The notes beneath the pieces are model-generated. The model made no database searches. It was not told the origin of the DNA and saw only the letters and a program-made list of their open reading frames with translations. From Nitrospira sp. (GTDB lineage: Bacteria > Nitrospirota > Nitrospiria > Nitrospirales > Nitrospiraceae), in contig JAJFBJ010000001.1 in assembly GCA_020697375.1 (NCBI GenBank), positions 62,001 through 126,000 on the forward strand: DNA of 64,000 nt, written 5' to 3'. The position numbers and the translations under genes are program-made. This document shows, piece after piece, positions 17,479-27,060 of this stretch (position 1 is the first letter of the stretch; the number at the start of each line of letters is the position of its first letter).

Positions 17479-19911
17479 ATGCAATCTGAACCACTTCAGC
17501 GAGAGGCAGCCAAAGTTTTGGAATGGGCTAAATTGTTGGATATCCTGGCTTCCCATGCCCAGTCGACCTCCGGAGCGGAGCAATGCCGGTCGCTGCGGTT
17601 GGAACGAGACCTTGCGCAGGCCCAGGCGCGCCAGCAGGAAACCTCCGACATGATGCTGTTGAAAACCGGCGTCGATCCCTTTCCATCGTTGCGTTTTCCC
17701 AACGTGGCTGAATGGTTGGGGCGGGCGGCCAAGGGGGCCTGTTTGGAACTGCATGAGTTACGGGACATTGCGCTGGTGCTGGAATTGATCGATGACGTAC
17801 AGCGGTATCTCTCACGTCACCAACCGGATGCGCCGGCTCTGAGCGCGATGGCCGCACAGTTCGGACCGGTGAGCGAGTACCGCCCGCTGAGAGCCGCATT
17901 GAATGCCGCCATCGATCGAGACGGATCCCTGCGTGAATCGGCCAGCCCTGAATTGCATCGGTTGATGCATCGCGCCAACGAGCTCAAACAGCACATGCGG
18001 CATCGTCTCGATCAGATTTTGCACTCACGCCGGTATGAGGATGTGCTGCAGGAGGACTATTTCGCGCAACGAGAAGGGCGGTACGTGGTCCCGATCAAGA
18101 CCGACATGCAGGGGAAAATTCCCGGCATCGTGCACGATGTGTCGGCGAGCGGCGCCACTGTGTTTCTGGAGCCCCGCGAGCTCGTGGAGCTCAATAACTC
18201 CATCAAGGTTGTGGATCTCGAAGTGGATCGCGAGGTGCGGAGGATTTTGCGCGAGCTGTCCGCCATGATCGCTCCCCACACCGCCGAGCTCGAGGGGGGC
18301 TTTGCGTTGCTCGGACAGCTCGACGCCATTTCGGCGAAGGCCGGGTTGAGCCAGCAGCTGCATGCCGTTCCACCGCGTCTCAATACCGAGGGCCGCATTC
18401 TGCTCAGGCAGGCGCGGCATCCCTTCCTGGTCCTGACTAAAGAGCAAGTGGTGCCGAACGATCTGGCGCTCGATGAAACGGTGCGGGTGCTCATCATTTC
18501 CGGTCCGAACACCGGTGGGAAAACCGTCGCGTTGAAACTCCTCGGCCTGTTCTCATTGATGGTGCGCTGTGGCCTTCATCTTCCCTGTGCGGAGGAATCT
18601 GAAATGGCCGTCTTCCCGTCAATCTATGCCGATATCGGCGATGCGCAGGATCTGGCGCGGGATCTGTCCAGCTTTTCGGCCCACATCACTCAAATGGTGC
18701 AACTGCTGAAGGAAGTCTCTGAAGGAATGGAAACGGGCGGGAAGGATGCCTCTACACATCCCGGCCGGGCCTTGGTGCTCTTGGATGAACCGGTCACCTC
18801 CACGGATCCGGCGGAGGGCGCGGCGCTGGCAAGCGCTCTGCTGTGCCGATTGGCGGCAACAGGCGTCAAGGTGGTGGCCACGACTCACTATAGCCTGTTG
18901 AAAGCTTTGGCTCAGGACAATGCCGGCTTCGCCAATGCGAGCGTCGAATTCAACCTGGACAGCCTCTTGCCGACCTATCGCTTGATCCCCGGGCAGCCGG
19001 GCGGGTCCGCGGCGATCGAAATTGCCGGGCGCCTCGGGATGGACCAGTCGCTGTTGGAGGATGCGCGAGCGCGTCTGCAGGGGGATAACCGGCTTTTGGA
19101 AACCTTGCTGAACGATCTACAGGACAAACAGAGGCGCTTGAACGATGACATGGTTGCCGCGAGCCGGGCGAAGCAGGCCGCCGAAGAGGCCGCGCAGGAA
19201 GCTCAGCAGATGCTGGCATTCCTGCAGGAATCAGAACGGGATGAACGGCAGGGCTTCAAAAAGAAACTATCCCAGGAGTTTCAGCGGGCCAGGGCGGCGG
19301 TCCAGGCGACGCTCGATGAGCTGAAGCGCGATCAAAAGCTGCTCAAGGCGAATGAAACCAAACTCCGGCTTACTCAACTGGAGCAGGACGCGAGGCGCGG
19401 GGCAGGTGAACCACATGAACCGATTCCGGTGGGTCAACTCTCGGTCGGCGACATGGTGGAGGTCGTCGGGCTCGGCATCACCGGAACCTTGCTGGAGAGT
19501 CCGCAAGGAAAAAAACGGGTACGTCTGAAAGTCGGTGAAGGAGAAATTCTAGCCAATGTGGCCGGCCTGGCGGGGATCGCGCGAGATCATCAGCCATCTC
19601 GTAGGGAGCCGAGCAAGGGGATGCCAGTCCCCGTGAGGCGGGGCAACCAGGCGCTTGCTCCTGAGGATATTCAAGAAACGTTCGATGTGCGGGGCCAGAC
19701 GGCTGACGAAGCCCTGGATATCCTCGTGGCCGGTCTCGACCGGGCGATCCTGGGAGGGGGCCCCTTCGTGCGCATCATTCACGGGCATGGGACCGGCCGG
19801 CTCAGGACGGCGCTGCGGGACTATTTGAAGGCATCCCCCTATGTGGTGACATTCCGAGCTGGCGATCGCGCAGAAGGGGGAGACGGAGTCACGATTGTGC
19901 AGCTGCGATAA
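17479..19911 (+). CDS. mutS2: MutS2-family ATPase/Smr nuclease
   Basis: 810-aa MutS2. The MutS core leads to Walker A GPNTGGKT (about residue 342), the segment LSSFSAHITQM and Walker B LVLLDEP (about 431). A long charged coiled coil (about 530-650) and a C-terminal Smr domain (from about 735, FDVRG and IIHGHGTGRLR) follow. Members act against recombination or rescue collided ribosomes. The Walker B tail reads DEPVTSTDP where most members have DELGAGTDP, an unusual change. The ATG at 17479 was chosen as the family start. The gene diverges from gap. Confidence 0.92.
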   Translation: MQSEPLQREAAKVLEWAKLLDILASHAQSTSGAEQCRSLRLERDLAQAQARQQETSDMMLLKTGVDPFPSLRFPNVAEWLGRAAKGACLELHELRDIALVLELIDDVQRYLSRHQPDAPALSAMAAQFGPVSEYRPLRAALNAAIDRDGSLRESASPELHRLMHRANELKQHMRHRLDQILHSRRYEDVLQEDYFAQREGRYVVPIKTDMQGKIPGIVHDVSASGATVFLEPRELVELNNSIKVVDLEVDREVRRILRELSAMIAPHTAELEGGFALLGQLDAISAKAGLSQQLHAVPPRLNTEGRILLRQARHPFLVLTKEQVVPNDLALDETVRVLIISGPNTGGKTVALKLLGLFSLMVRCGLHLPCAEESEMAVFPSIYADIGDAQDLARDLSSFSAHITQMVQLLKEVSEGMETGGKDASTHPGRALVLLDEPVTSTDPAEGAALASALLCRLAATGVKVVATTHYSLLKALAQDNAGFANASVEFNLDSLLPTYRLIPGQPGGSAAIEIAGRLGMDQSLLEDARARLQGDNRLLETLLNDLQDKQRRLNDDMVAASRAKQAAEEAAQEAQQMLAFLQESERDERQGFKKKLSQEFQRARAAVQATLDELKRDQKLLKANETKLRLTQLEQDARRGAGEPHEPIPVGQLSVGDMVEVVGLGITGTLLESPQGKKRVRLKVGEGEILANVAGLAGIARDHQPSRREPSKGMPVPVRRGNQALAPEDIQETFDVRGQTADEALDILVAGLDRAILGGGPFVRIIHGHGTGRLRTALRDYLKASPYVVTFRAGDRAEGGDGVTIVQLR

Positions 19912-20022
19912 ACGGGAACATTTCACCAAGGGAAATTCTGTCGGTTGTCCATAATCCGAGAGGGCTTTAACCGATGGTCTCAAGCGGCGAGGAGTGAAGC
20001 CAGTTTGCCACTCTGCCCATGA

Positions 20023-21951
20023 TCAGTCTGTCGCAGCGGGGTGAAAGCGAAGCCTGCAAATGGTTCCCTTCCCCAGGCTGCTGGCCACGGTCAGGGTGCC
20101 GCCGTTATCTTCGACGAGCCGTTTGACGTTGGTGAGGCCGAGACCGGTTCCATAGTCCTTGGTCGTGAAGAAGGGCTCGAAAATGCGTGGGAGATCATCG
20201 GGGGCGATGCCGTTTCCGCTATCGCCCACTTCGATTTCCACGTCGCCCTGTTCCCCGAGGCGGGTGGTTACGGTAAGATTCCCTCCATCCGGCATCGCTT
20301 CCCGCGCATTGATGAGGAGGTTCATCAAGGCCTCTTTGACCTGTTCAGGATCGACATGAACCGTGGGAAGGTTGTTCCCGAACCGCTGTTGGACTCTGAT
20401 GCGTTCATGTGCGCCTTGCGCTTCCCACTGCCGCAGTGCGGCGAGCGCCACATCTTCCGCAGAACCAGTCTTGAAGTCGGGCGGCTTTTGTCTGGCATAG
20501 CGGAGGAAGTCATGCAGGCGATGCGAGAGCTTGTCGACCTCATCGATAATGTAGCGGGCCATTTCATGGCGAAGGGGCTCTTCCTGCGGACCATCCATCA
20601 CCATTTGCGCGCTACTCCGGATGACGCCGAGGGGATTCCGGAGATCATGGGCCAAGGCGGCGAGAAGCTGTCCCACTGACGCCAATTTTTCCTGCCGGAT
20701 CAGCTCATGTTGCTGCGAACGGATCGTTCGAAGATTTTCCTCCAGCACCTGTCGCATGGCCGCGAAGCTCTTGGCCAAATCTTCGATCTCATCTCCGGTT
20801 CGATATTCCTGCGGCAAGCCTGGAAGAAACCCCGTACCGATAGGGCTGTCCGGCGGCGCCGCGAGTTTGTGCCGAAGCCCTTCGGCTTCCCGCTGGAGTG
20901 CCGCGAGCGGTCTCACGATACGGTACCCGACGAAAAACCCACATGTAGAAAGGACAACCACGAGCCCAAAACCGATCATCCCGACCGTCAGCAGCAGGGA
21001 ATAGATCGGCGCATAGGTTTCTTCCGGAGCCTGCCGGACGAAGGCGTACCACCGGTTGGCACCCAGGCTGGAAGGAGTCAGCATGTGACTGAAGGGGACC
21101 GGCGCAGCCCCGACGATCGCGTCGCGGCCGCCATGCGCGTCATCGTCCGCCACAAGCCATAAAGGGTGATCCAATGTCAGGCGGCTCAGCAATGCAGGGG
21201 GAATCAAATGTGCCGTCGGAGGGAGAACGGGGCAGATCAAGGGAGTTCCCTGTGTATCGAGCAGCATGCCGTGGCCGGTGTTTCCGACATGGATCGGGAG
21301 GATCATCTGTGTGAGGAGATTGCGGCGAATCGTCAGCCCGACCGCACCGATAGCGGCGCCTCGTAGTTCATCGACAATGGGCACTGCGACTTGGAACACA
21401 TAGTCGCCGGACCGGGCATCATGCGCCAGGCTGCTCACATAGTAGGTACCGGCCGCGGCACGCATGGCTTCACGCCACCAGGCTTGGTCTGCCTGCTGAT
21501 GCGGCAGGCTCTGGTCCGTCGAAGCGACGACAGTCCCCTGCTGATCGGCAATGGTGACGTGCACATAATGCCTCGACTCATGCAGCCATTCTTCGAGGTA
21601 GGCCGACGTGTCCGGTGCGCCTGCTTCCTGCGGCTGATTCCGTGATGAATGGCTCTCGGCCGCGCCGGCGGGACCTGCGCGTTGATTCGCGAGCATGACC
21701 GGCTGCCTGACATGCAGGGGGACTAGAGCCAGCCGGATTGTGCGATCGATTTCATTATCGACGGCGGTAGCCAAGCGAATAGCGGTGACACGGGCGATTT
21801 CTTCGAAGCTCTCCCCAATGGCTTGCTTGAGACTGGCGGTGCTTGAGCGGTAGGTCGCCCAAAGCGCCACCATGCCGGGCACGATGCCGACGATCAGCAG
21901 CGCGAAAAAAAGCTTTCTCTGCAGTCCACCGGTCCGTCTAGCGGGACGCAT
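20023..21951 (-). CDS. dCache sensor histidine kinase
   Basis: 642-aa membrane kinase: helix 1 (13-32), a periplasmic double-Cache sensor (about 40-310), helix 2 (316-342), a HAMP linker, then HisKA with ALAHDLRNPLG (His435) and HATPase (NLLINAREAMPDGG, FFTTKDYGTGLGL). This is the NtrB/ZraS-like arrangement. Its ATG overlaps the last base of the preceding response-regulator stop (TGATG), so the two are translated together. The ligand is unknown; dCache domains usually bind amino acids, organic acids or similar small molecules. Confidence 0.9.
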   Translation of the reverse strand: MRPARRTGGLQRKLFFALLIVGIVPGMVALWATYRSSTASLKQAIGESFEEIARVTAIRLATAVDNEIDRTIRLALVPLHVRQPVMLANQRAGPAGAAESHSSRNQPQEAGAPDTSAYLEEWLHESRHYVHVTIADQQGTVVASTDQSLPHQQADQAWWREAMRAAAGTYYVSSLAHDARSGDYVFQVAVPIVDELRGAAIGAVGLTIRRNLLTQMILPIHVGNTGHGMLLDTQGTPLICPVLPPTAHLIPPALLSRLTLDHPLWLVADDDAHGGRDAIVGAAPVPFSHMLTPSSLGANRWYAFVRQAPEETYAPIYSLLLTVGMIGFGLVVVLSTCGFFVGYRIVRPLAALQREAEGLRHKLAAPPDSPIGTGFLPGLPQEYRTGDEIEDLAKSFAAMRQVLEENLRTIRSQQHELIRQEKLASVGQLLAALAHDLRNPLGVIRSSAQMVMDGPQEEPLRHEMARYIIDEVDKLSHRLHDFLRYARQKPPDFKTGSAEDVALAALRQWEAQGAHERIRVQQRFGNNLPTVHVDPEQVKEALMNLLINAREAMPDGGNLTVTTRLGEQGDVEIEVGDSGNGIAPDDLPRIFEPFFTTKDYGTGLGLTNVKRLVEDNGGTLTVASSLGKGTICRLRFHPAATD

Positions 21952-23336
21952 CAGCCTGGAGGCTGCAACAGGTTATGTTTCACCATTCGATAGCGAAGCG
22001 TATTGCGAGTGATCTTGAGGAGGCGGCTGGCCTCCGACACGTTGCCGCCGGTCTTGTCCAAGGCTTCCTGCAGCATCCTTTTTTCGATTTCCTCGACCGA
22101 GAGTCCTAGAGAGAGGAGCGATGGAGCGTCTCCCGGCACCTCCATGGGGCGGCCGCAAAAAGCTTGCAGCGAGGCCGGGAGATGTTCACGCGCCACCTCT
22201 TCTTGTTTGCAGGTGATGGTCAGCCACTCCACGACATTGTGGAGTTCCCGCACATTGCCCGGCCAGGGATATTGTCGGAGAAGGGCGAGAGCGTCCGCCG
22301 CAATGCCCCTGATTCGACTGCCGCGTTCCCTGCGGGCCCGGTCCAGGAACTGGGTCAGGATCGGCTCGATGTCTTCCGGCCGTTCGCGCAGTGCCGGGAT
22401 CCGGAGTTGGTACACGTTCAGCCGGTAGTAGAGGTCCAGGCGGAAGCGGCCGGCCTTGATGAGATCGGGCAATTCCTGGTTGGTTGCGGCGATGATGCGA
22501 ATGTCTACGGCGGTACTGCGGACGCTGCCCAACGGTTCGATCACATGTTCTTCGAGAACGCGCAAGAGCTTGGCCTGCGCCGTCAGACTCATTTCGCCGA
22601 TTTCGTCCAAGAACAGCGTGCCGCGATCCGCCATCTGGAAACGTCCAGGCTTGGCCTTTTTCGCGTCGGTAAAGGCGCCTTTCTCATAACCGAATAACTC
22701 GGATTCGAGGAGATGCTCGGGAATGCCCGCGCAGTTCAGCGCTACCATCGGTCCCTGGGCGCGCGGGCTGGAGAGGTGAATGGCGCGGGCGAGAAGATCT
22801 TTTCCGGTGCCGCTCTCTCCGGTGATGAGCACGGTGGCGTCGGTCTGCGCCACCTCTTGGGCGAGCCGCTTCACGAGTTCCATTTGTTTGGAGCAGCTGA
22901 CCATCCGGTCGAAGCCGAACTGCTCCTGCAGACCTGCCCGCAGGTCGCGATTCTCGCGGGCGAGCCGGCGAACCTGCAGCGCACGGGCGATGACGATCTT
23001 CAGCTCGTCGTTGTCCACGGGCTTGGAAATGTAATCGTAGGCGCCCTTCTGCATGGCCTCGACGGCGGACTTCACGGTTCCATAGCCGGTCACGATGAGA
23101 ACCGGCACATCGGGCAGCTGCTGCCTGGCGGCCTCCAGGACGTCCATCCCGGACAGATTACCCAATTGGAGATCGGTGATGATCATGTCGAAGGCTCCGT
23201 GGTCCTGGATCAGGCGGATCGCTTCGGCGGCGGAACGGGCCAAGAGCAGCTGATATCCGGCAGGCTTCAGCACCAGCTCCAGGAGCCGTCGCATCCGTTC
23301 TTCATCTTCGACGATCAGGAGGGTTGGCGCTTGCAT
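21951..23336 (-). CDS. NtrC-family sigma-54 response regulator
   Basis: 461-aa regulator: receiver (phosphoacceptor Asp55 in IITDLQ), AAA+ domain with GESGTGKD, the sigma-54 loop reading GAFTDA instead of GAFTGA, Walker B GTLFLDEIGEM, and a Fis-type HTH at the end (NVSEASRLLKITRNTLRYR). The ATG at 23336 begins a normal receiver; the frame open to 23573 is not needed. Partner of the overlapping dCache kinase. Likely promoter: TGA-TAGGCT at 23389-23397. Confidence 0.92.
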   Translation of the reverse strand: MQAPTLLIVEDEERMRRLLELVLKPAGYQLLLARSAAEAIRLIQDHGAFDMIITDLQLGNLSGMDVLEAARQQLPDVPVLIVTGYGTVKSAVEAMQKGAYDYISKPVDNDELKIVIARALQVRRLARENRDLRAGLQEQFGFDRMVSCSKQMELVKRLAQEVAQTDATVLITGESGTGKDLLARAIHLSSPRAQGPMVALNCAGIPEHLLESELFGYEKGAFTDAKKAKPGRFQMADRGTLFLDEIGEMSLTAQAKLLRVLEEHVIEPLGSVRSTAVDIRIIAATNQELPDLIKAGRFRLDLYYRLNVYQLRIPALRERPEDIEPILTQFLDRARRERGSRIRGIAADALALLRQYPWPGNVRELHNVVEWLTITCKQEEVAREHLPASLQAFCGRPMEVPGDAPSLLSLGLSVEEIEKRMLQEALDKTGGNVSEASRLLKITRNTLRYRMVKHNLLQPPG

Positions 23337-23388
23337 GTTGTCGCAACCGGCCGAGGCAGATCCTCGCAAAGGAGAGGACAGCAGACGT

Positions 23389-23397
23389 AGCCTATCA
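23389..23397 (-). promoter_or_regulatory. Candidate extended -10 of the response-regulator/kinase operon
   Basis: On the minus strand TGA precedes TAGGCT (23389-23394), about 52 nt before the ATG at 23336. No good -35 is visible, so this is tentative. Confidence 0.3.
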
Positions 23398-23469
23398 CTA
23401 TCTGCTCGGGAGAAACAGAGGGCGAGCGTCAGCGGGAATCGACATTCCTTCGAGGCGCCGCGGGCCTCG

Positions 23470-24462
23470 CTATCCTCGGAGCTTGAACCCGTTCTCCAAT
23501 GCCCAGGACAGGTTGCGTTGAAGTCCAAGATATTTCGCGCGGCGGATGGGGCTCTGTTTGAAGGTGGCGGCAAAGGTCTGCTCGTTCATCCGGGACAGGG
23601 CCAGCAGGGAGGGCGCCCTGGTCAGCTCCGTGGGCTGGAAGCCCGGTTCCCCGGTCGGTTCCGCCTGCATGTTGTAGGGGCAGATGTCCAAACAATCGTC
23701 ACAACCAAAGATTCGGTTGCCAAGGTTCCGGCGGAGCTCATCCGGGACAGGCGGTTCGGCGCCGCGAAGTTCGATGGTGAGATACGAGATGCAGCGCCCG
23801 GCATCGACGACGTACGGCTCGGTAATCGCGCCTGTGGGACAGGCCTGCAAACAAAGGGTACAGGTCCCGCATAGATCGGTTCCCGCCTCATCGGGTTGCA
23901 ATTCCAGGGTCGTCAGAATTTCGCCCAGTAGCAGCCAGGAGCCAAATTGTGGAGAGACCAGATTGGAGTGCTTGCCGATCCAGCCGAGACCGGCTTGCTG
24001 GGCCCAGGCCTTTTCCATGACCGGCCCCGTGTCGACATAGGCGCGGTTGTGGCTATCCGGAGCCAGTGTGCTGATACGTTCAGTCAGTTGGGCCAGCCGG
24101 TTTCCCAGGATGTGATGGTAATCGGCGCCCCAGGCATAGCGGGCGATGCGGCCGTTCCCCGAACGCTCGTCCGCCCGATGTTCCGTGTAATAATTCATGC
24201 CGACCGAAATAATAGAACGGCAGCCGGGCAGCACCAGGGCCGGATCCGCCCGACGTTCTGGGTCACGGGCCATCCAGGCCATGGTGGCCTGGAATTCACG
24301 TCTGAGCCATTCGCGCAAGCGGTTGAGGAGATCGCCGGCGGGGGAGGGATATTCACGGTCGGGCACTTGGTCTGATTTTTCCGGCAGCATGCTGATGCCG
24401 ACGGCATCGAATCCCAGATCGCGGGCGGACTGTTTGATGGCGGATGTGAGGGCGGCGGACAT
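23470..24462 (-). CDS. queG: Epoxyqueuosine reductase
   Basis: 330-aa cobalamin- and iron-sulfur-dependent enzyme making queuosine in tRNA. Present are VDTGPVMEKAWA with the catalytic Asp, and two [4Fe-4S] motifs, CGTCTLCLQACPTGAI and CDDCLDICPYN. The ATG at 24462 overlaps the stop of the upstream exported-protein gene by one base (TGATG), so translation is coupled. The C-terminal segment RRAKYLGLQRNL is typical. No other queuosine gene is nearby. Confidence 0.95.
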   Translation of the reverse strand: MSAALTSAIKQSARDLGFDAVGISMLPEKSDQVPDREYPSPAGDLLNRLREWLRREFQATMAWMARDPERRADPALVLPGCRSIISVGMNYYTEHRADERSGNGRIARYAWGADYHHILGNRLAQLTERISTLAPDSHNRAYVDTGPVMEKAWAQQAGLGWIGKHSNLVSPQFGSWLLLGEILTTLELQPDEAGTDLCGTCTLCLQACPTGAITEPYVVDAGRCISYLTIELRGAEPPVPDELRRNLGNRIFGCDDCLDICPYNMQAEPTGEPGFQPTELTRAPSLLALSRMNEQTFAATFKQSPIRRAKYLGLQRNLSWALENGFKLRG

Positions 24463-24836
24463 CACTGTCTCGAGCAATCGAACCGCACCATGAACTGCCC
24501 GGTGCATTGGTTGGAATCGCAGCGGGTACAGCGGCCGGTAATGCGAGTCTTCCAGTCGGTGGCTTTTTCGTCGAATGTGCAGAAGGTGCGGCCTGCTTTG
24601 GAGACGGTCGTCCAGGGTTTATTGGTGCCTGGAAACTGAGCGATGACGCAACCGGCCGGAATCGGCACAAGGCATTGATGCGCGGGGTCGCCCTTCGCCA
24701 TGCCGAAACTGCAGGATTGCTCCGTCGTCGCGGAGGAATCGGTCGGTGATTGTGCCTGTCCAGTTGCGGGAATCATGCATAGCACGATGACTGCGCTCAT
24801 GAGGACATAGAAAAGTCGGCGTGATCGTCGATGCAT
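24462..24836 (-). CDS. Small Cys-rich exported protein, unknown function
   Basis: 124-aa protein with a signal peptide (Arg-rich start, hydrophobic core VLMSAVIVLCMIPA, cleavage near GQAQ). The mature part of about 95 residues has eight cysteines, including CTRCDSNQC, suggesting disulfides or a metal site in the periplasm. The start at 24836 is set by AAGGAG upstream. A TGC-TACGAT extended -10 lies at 24862-24870. It is translationally coupled to queG, although an export protein has no evident link to tRNA modification. I do not recognise the family. Confidence 0.72.
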   Translation of the reverse strand: MHRRSRRLFYVLMSAVIVLCMIPATGQAQSPTDSSATTEQSCSFGMAKGDPAHQCLVPIPAGCVIAQFPGTNKPWTTVSKAGRTFCTFDEKATDWKTRITGRCTRCDSNQCTGQFMVRFDCSRQ

Positions 24837-25081
24837 TGAGAAGACGCTCCTTGCGGCGCGCATCGTAGCACAGTCATGGTTACTTGAACCAACCGGATCG
24901 CCAAGAATTCCACCGGCCGGTTTCAAGGTGCTCGCACTGCGGCTCCTCAACAAGTATACTTCTGCAGTGATGCGGAGAGCCGGCGATCCACAGCACATCC
25001 CGCACTTTCTGTGGAGGCTGCAATGTTGACTGTTTCATGAAATTTTTTGGCCGTCGGTACATTCCGCACGATTGACCTGCC

Positions 25082-25672
25082 ATGTTGCGTCTCGTCTTCT
25101 TTCTCATGATTCTGATCGGCAGCCTGTTCGGCGGTCAGCTCCCTGTAGCGATCATGGAGGCAGCGGAAGTCGGCCCGGCTCCGCTCCTGCGCGCGCTCGT
25201 CGTCCAGCCGGACCCGGCCGGGGGCGTTCGGGCCACCGCGACCTTGCTGTTTCCAGGCAGTCCCGCCATTCTCCACTCGATCCTGACCGAGTACCGCAAA
25301 TGGCCGGAACTGTTTGAAACCCCCATGCGATTGGCGCATCTGGAAGAACAGGACGATCGTGTTCTCACCGAGTTCTATATTTCCCACGCGCTGTTGCCCG
25401 GAGAGCAACGGCTGCTCTGTGAGTCGAAGACTCTACCTGGGGGCGGGCTTGTCACCGACCTCATGGGAGGAGATTTCAAACGATACCGCCGAATGTGGAA
25501 GTGGCAACCGGCCGGCAGTGGAGATCAGACGCGGGCGGAGTTTGAGCTGCTGGTCGAGGCGAATACCATCGTGCCCGATTGGTTGGTCGCGGTCGCGATG
25601 GAGCGGGAGCTCAATGCGCACTTCCGCCTCCTGCGCCAGAAGGCGCTGGCCTACCTCACGCCGGAAAAGTAA
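25082..25672 (+). CDS. Exported SRPBCC/START-like domain protein
   Basis: 196-aa protein with an N-terminal signal peptide (LRLVFFLMILIGSLFGG) and a polyketide-cyclase/START-like fold: ILTEYRKWPELF near the start of the domain, RRMWKWQPAG in the middle and a long C-terminal helix (WLVAVAMERELNAHF). Such domains bind hydrophobic ligands. No catalytic residue is evident. The 3' end overlaps the convergent thiI by 17 nt. No ribosome-binding site is obvious. Confidence 0.75.
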   Translation: MLRLVFFLMILIGSLFGGQLPVAIMEAAEVGPAPLLRALVVQPDPAGGVRATATLLFPGSPAILHSILTEYRKWPELFETPMRLAHLEEQDDRVLTEFYISHALLPGEQRLLCESKTLPGGGLVTDLMGGDFKRYRRMWKWQPAGSGDQTRAEFELLVEANTIVPDWLVAVAMERELNAHFRLLRQKALAYLTPEK

Positions 25673-26834
25673 AGGTGGAAAGTTCGGCTTTTTCCAGGCC
25701 TTGCTTGACGAACGCGCTGATCTCCAACCCCCGTTCAATGCGTTGCACGTCTTCCGGTCTGGTTTTGGTGCTCGGGTGCAGAGGCACGAAGAGCTTGCAG
25801 CAATCCTGGTCCGGCTCGATCGAGGTGGCATAGCTGCCGAGCTGCTGGGCCTGCTCGGTAATCTCAACCTTGTCCATCCCAATGAGCGGGCGAAGAAGCG
25901 GGAGTTCCGTCGCCGCCTCGACTACCGATAAATTCTCCGGTGTTTGCGAGGCGACCTGCCCGAGGCTATCGCCGGTCACCAGCGCCCAGCAGCCCTCGCG
26001 CCTGGCCAATTCTTCCGCGATTCGCACCATGATCCGCCGGTACAAGACGACGCGGAAGGCGGCTGGGGCATGGGCCACGATCTCGCGTTGAATCTCGCCG
26101 AACGGCACGATGTAGAGACGCGAGTAATATTGGTAGGCAGTGAGCAATTGGACCAGCTCCTGTACTTTCTCTTCCGACGCCCGGCTGACCAGCGGACGAC
26201 CCGAAAAATGCACGAAGACCGCCTTGCAGCCCCGTTTCATCATGCGGTAGGCCGCGACGGGGGAGTCGATTCCGCCTGAGATCAGGCAGGCGACTTTCCC
26301 GCTGGTGCCGACCGGCATGCCGCCCGGCCCAGGCAGTTTCTTTGCCGCCACATGGGCCTCCCGGGTAAGCAGCTCGATATGCAAGGTAAGGTCCGGCTGC
26401 TTCAGCTTGACTGTTTTCCCGGTGACCATACAGAGGTGCCTGCCGACCTCGCGCTCGACATCCATCGAAGTCATCGACAGCCGCTTATCCGCGCGTTTAG
26501 CTGTCACGCGGAATGTATTGAATGCCTGGTCGGAAACTTGGCGTTCCGCAATCTGTTTCAACGCCGTCAGATCCGGTGCGCCCAGATCCAGCGGGACGGA
26601 TTCAGTCAGCAGGAAGTTCGACAGGCCGCAGATCCGGCGCAGTCGCTCGGCGACGCGGCCGGACGAGATGTGATCGGGTATCGTAATCCGGATGCGTCCC
26701 TGCAAGGACTCGATTCTCCGGATCTCCAGATCCTTCAAGGCCAGGCGGAGATTGCGGACGAGCCGTTGTTCAAAGAAATCGCGGTTGCGCCCTTTGAGGG
26801 CGAGTTCGTGGTAATGGACGATCGCGCAGCGCAT
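25656..26834 (-). CDS. thiI: tRNA 4-thiouridine synthetase ThiI, short form
   Basis: 392-aa ThiI: ferredoxin-like and THUMP domains (about 1-165), then a PP-loop ATP pyrophosphatase with ISGGIDSPVAAY. It ends with KAELSTFTFP and lacks the C-terminal rhodanese domain found in E. coli ThiI, so it should rely on a separate sulfur donor (inference). The ATG at 26834 starts the family-like MRCAIVHYHELALKGRN; the 22 extra codons upstream run through a repeat-like sequence and are probably not translated. Confidence 0.92.
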   Translation of the reverse strand: MRCAIVHYHELALKGRNRDFFEQRLVRNLRLALKDLEIRRIESLQGRIRITIPDHISSGRVAERLRRICGLSNFLLTESVPLDLGAPDLTALKQIAERQVSDQAFNTFRVTAKRADKRLSMTSMDVEREVGRHLCMVTGKTVKLKQPDLTLHIELLTREAHVAAKKLPGPGGMPVGTSGKVACLISGGIDSPVAAYRMMKRGCKAVFVHFSGRPLVSRASEEKVQELVQLLTAYQYYSRLYIVPFGEIQREIVAHAPAAFRVVLYRRIMVRIAEELARREGCWALVTGDSLGQVASQTPENLSVVEAATELPLLRPLIGMDKVEITEQAQQLGSYATSIEPDQDCCKLFVPLHPSTKTRPEDVQRIERGLEISAFVKQGLEKAELSTFTFPA

Positions 26835-26849
26835 GCTCTCGGTCGCTGA

Positions 26850-27060
26850 AAATTCCTCCCGCGGCGTTCTCAGTCGCTTGTCCTTCTTCACGTACCGCAA
26901 CGGTACGCTCTGTCGGCCAAGCTCCCTGCGGCCTTGCCGGAGGAACTTTTGAGCGGCCTCCTTCTTAGGTTAATGCGGATGGTGTTGGGTCGAAAATCGC
27001 TTGACGCAGTGCTAATTACAGGATGCTGAAAATGGCCGCTGCTTCGCTTTCGACTCACCT
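26850..27060. repeat. Possible intergenic repeat remnant with hairpins
   Basis: The gap between thiI and trxB has a mosaic look: a perfect hairpin CGTACCG-CAA-CGGTACG (26891-26907), a GGAGG...CCTCC pair (about 26940-26962), and a segment near 26985-27045 containing GGATGCTGAAAATGGCCGC. From memory, similar phrases recur between genes in Nitrospira genomes, but only one copy is in this window and I cannot check this. Confidence 0.3.
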
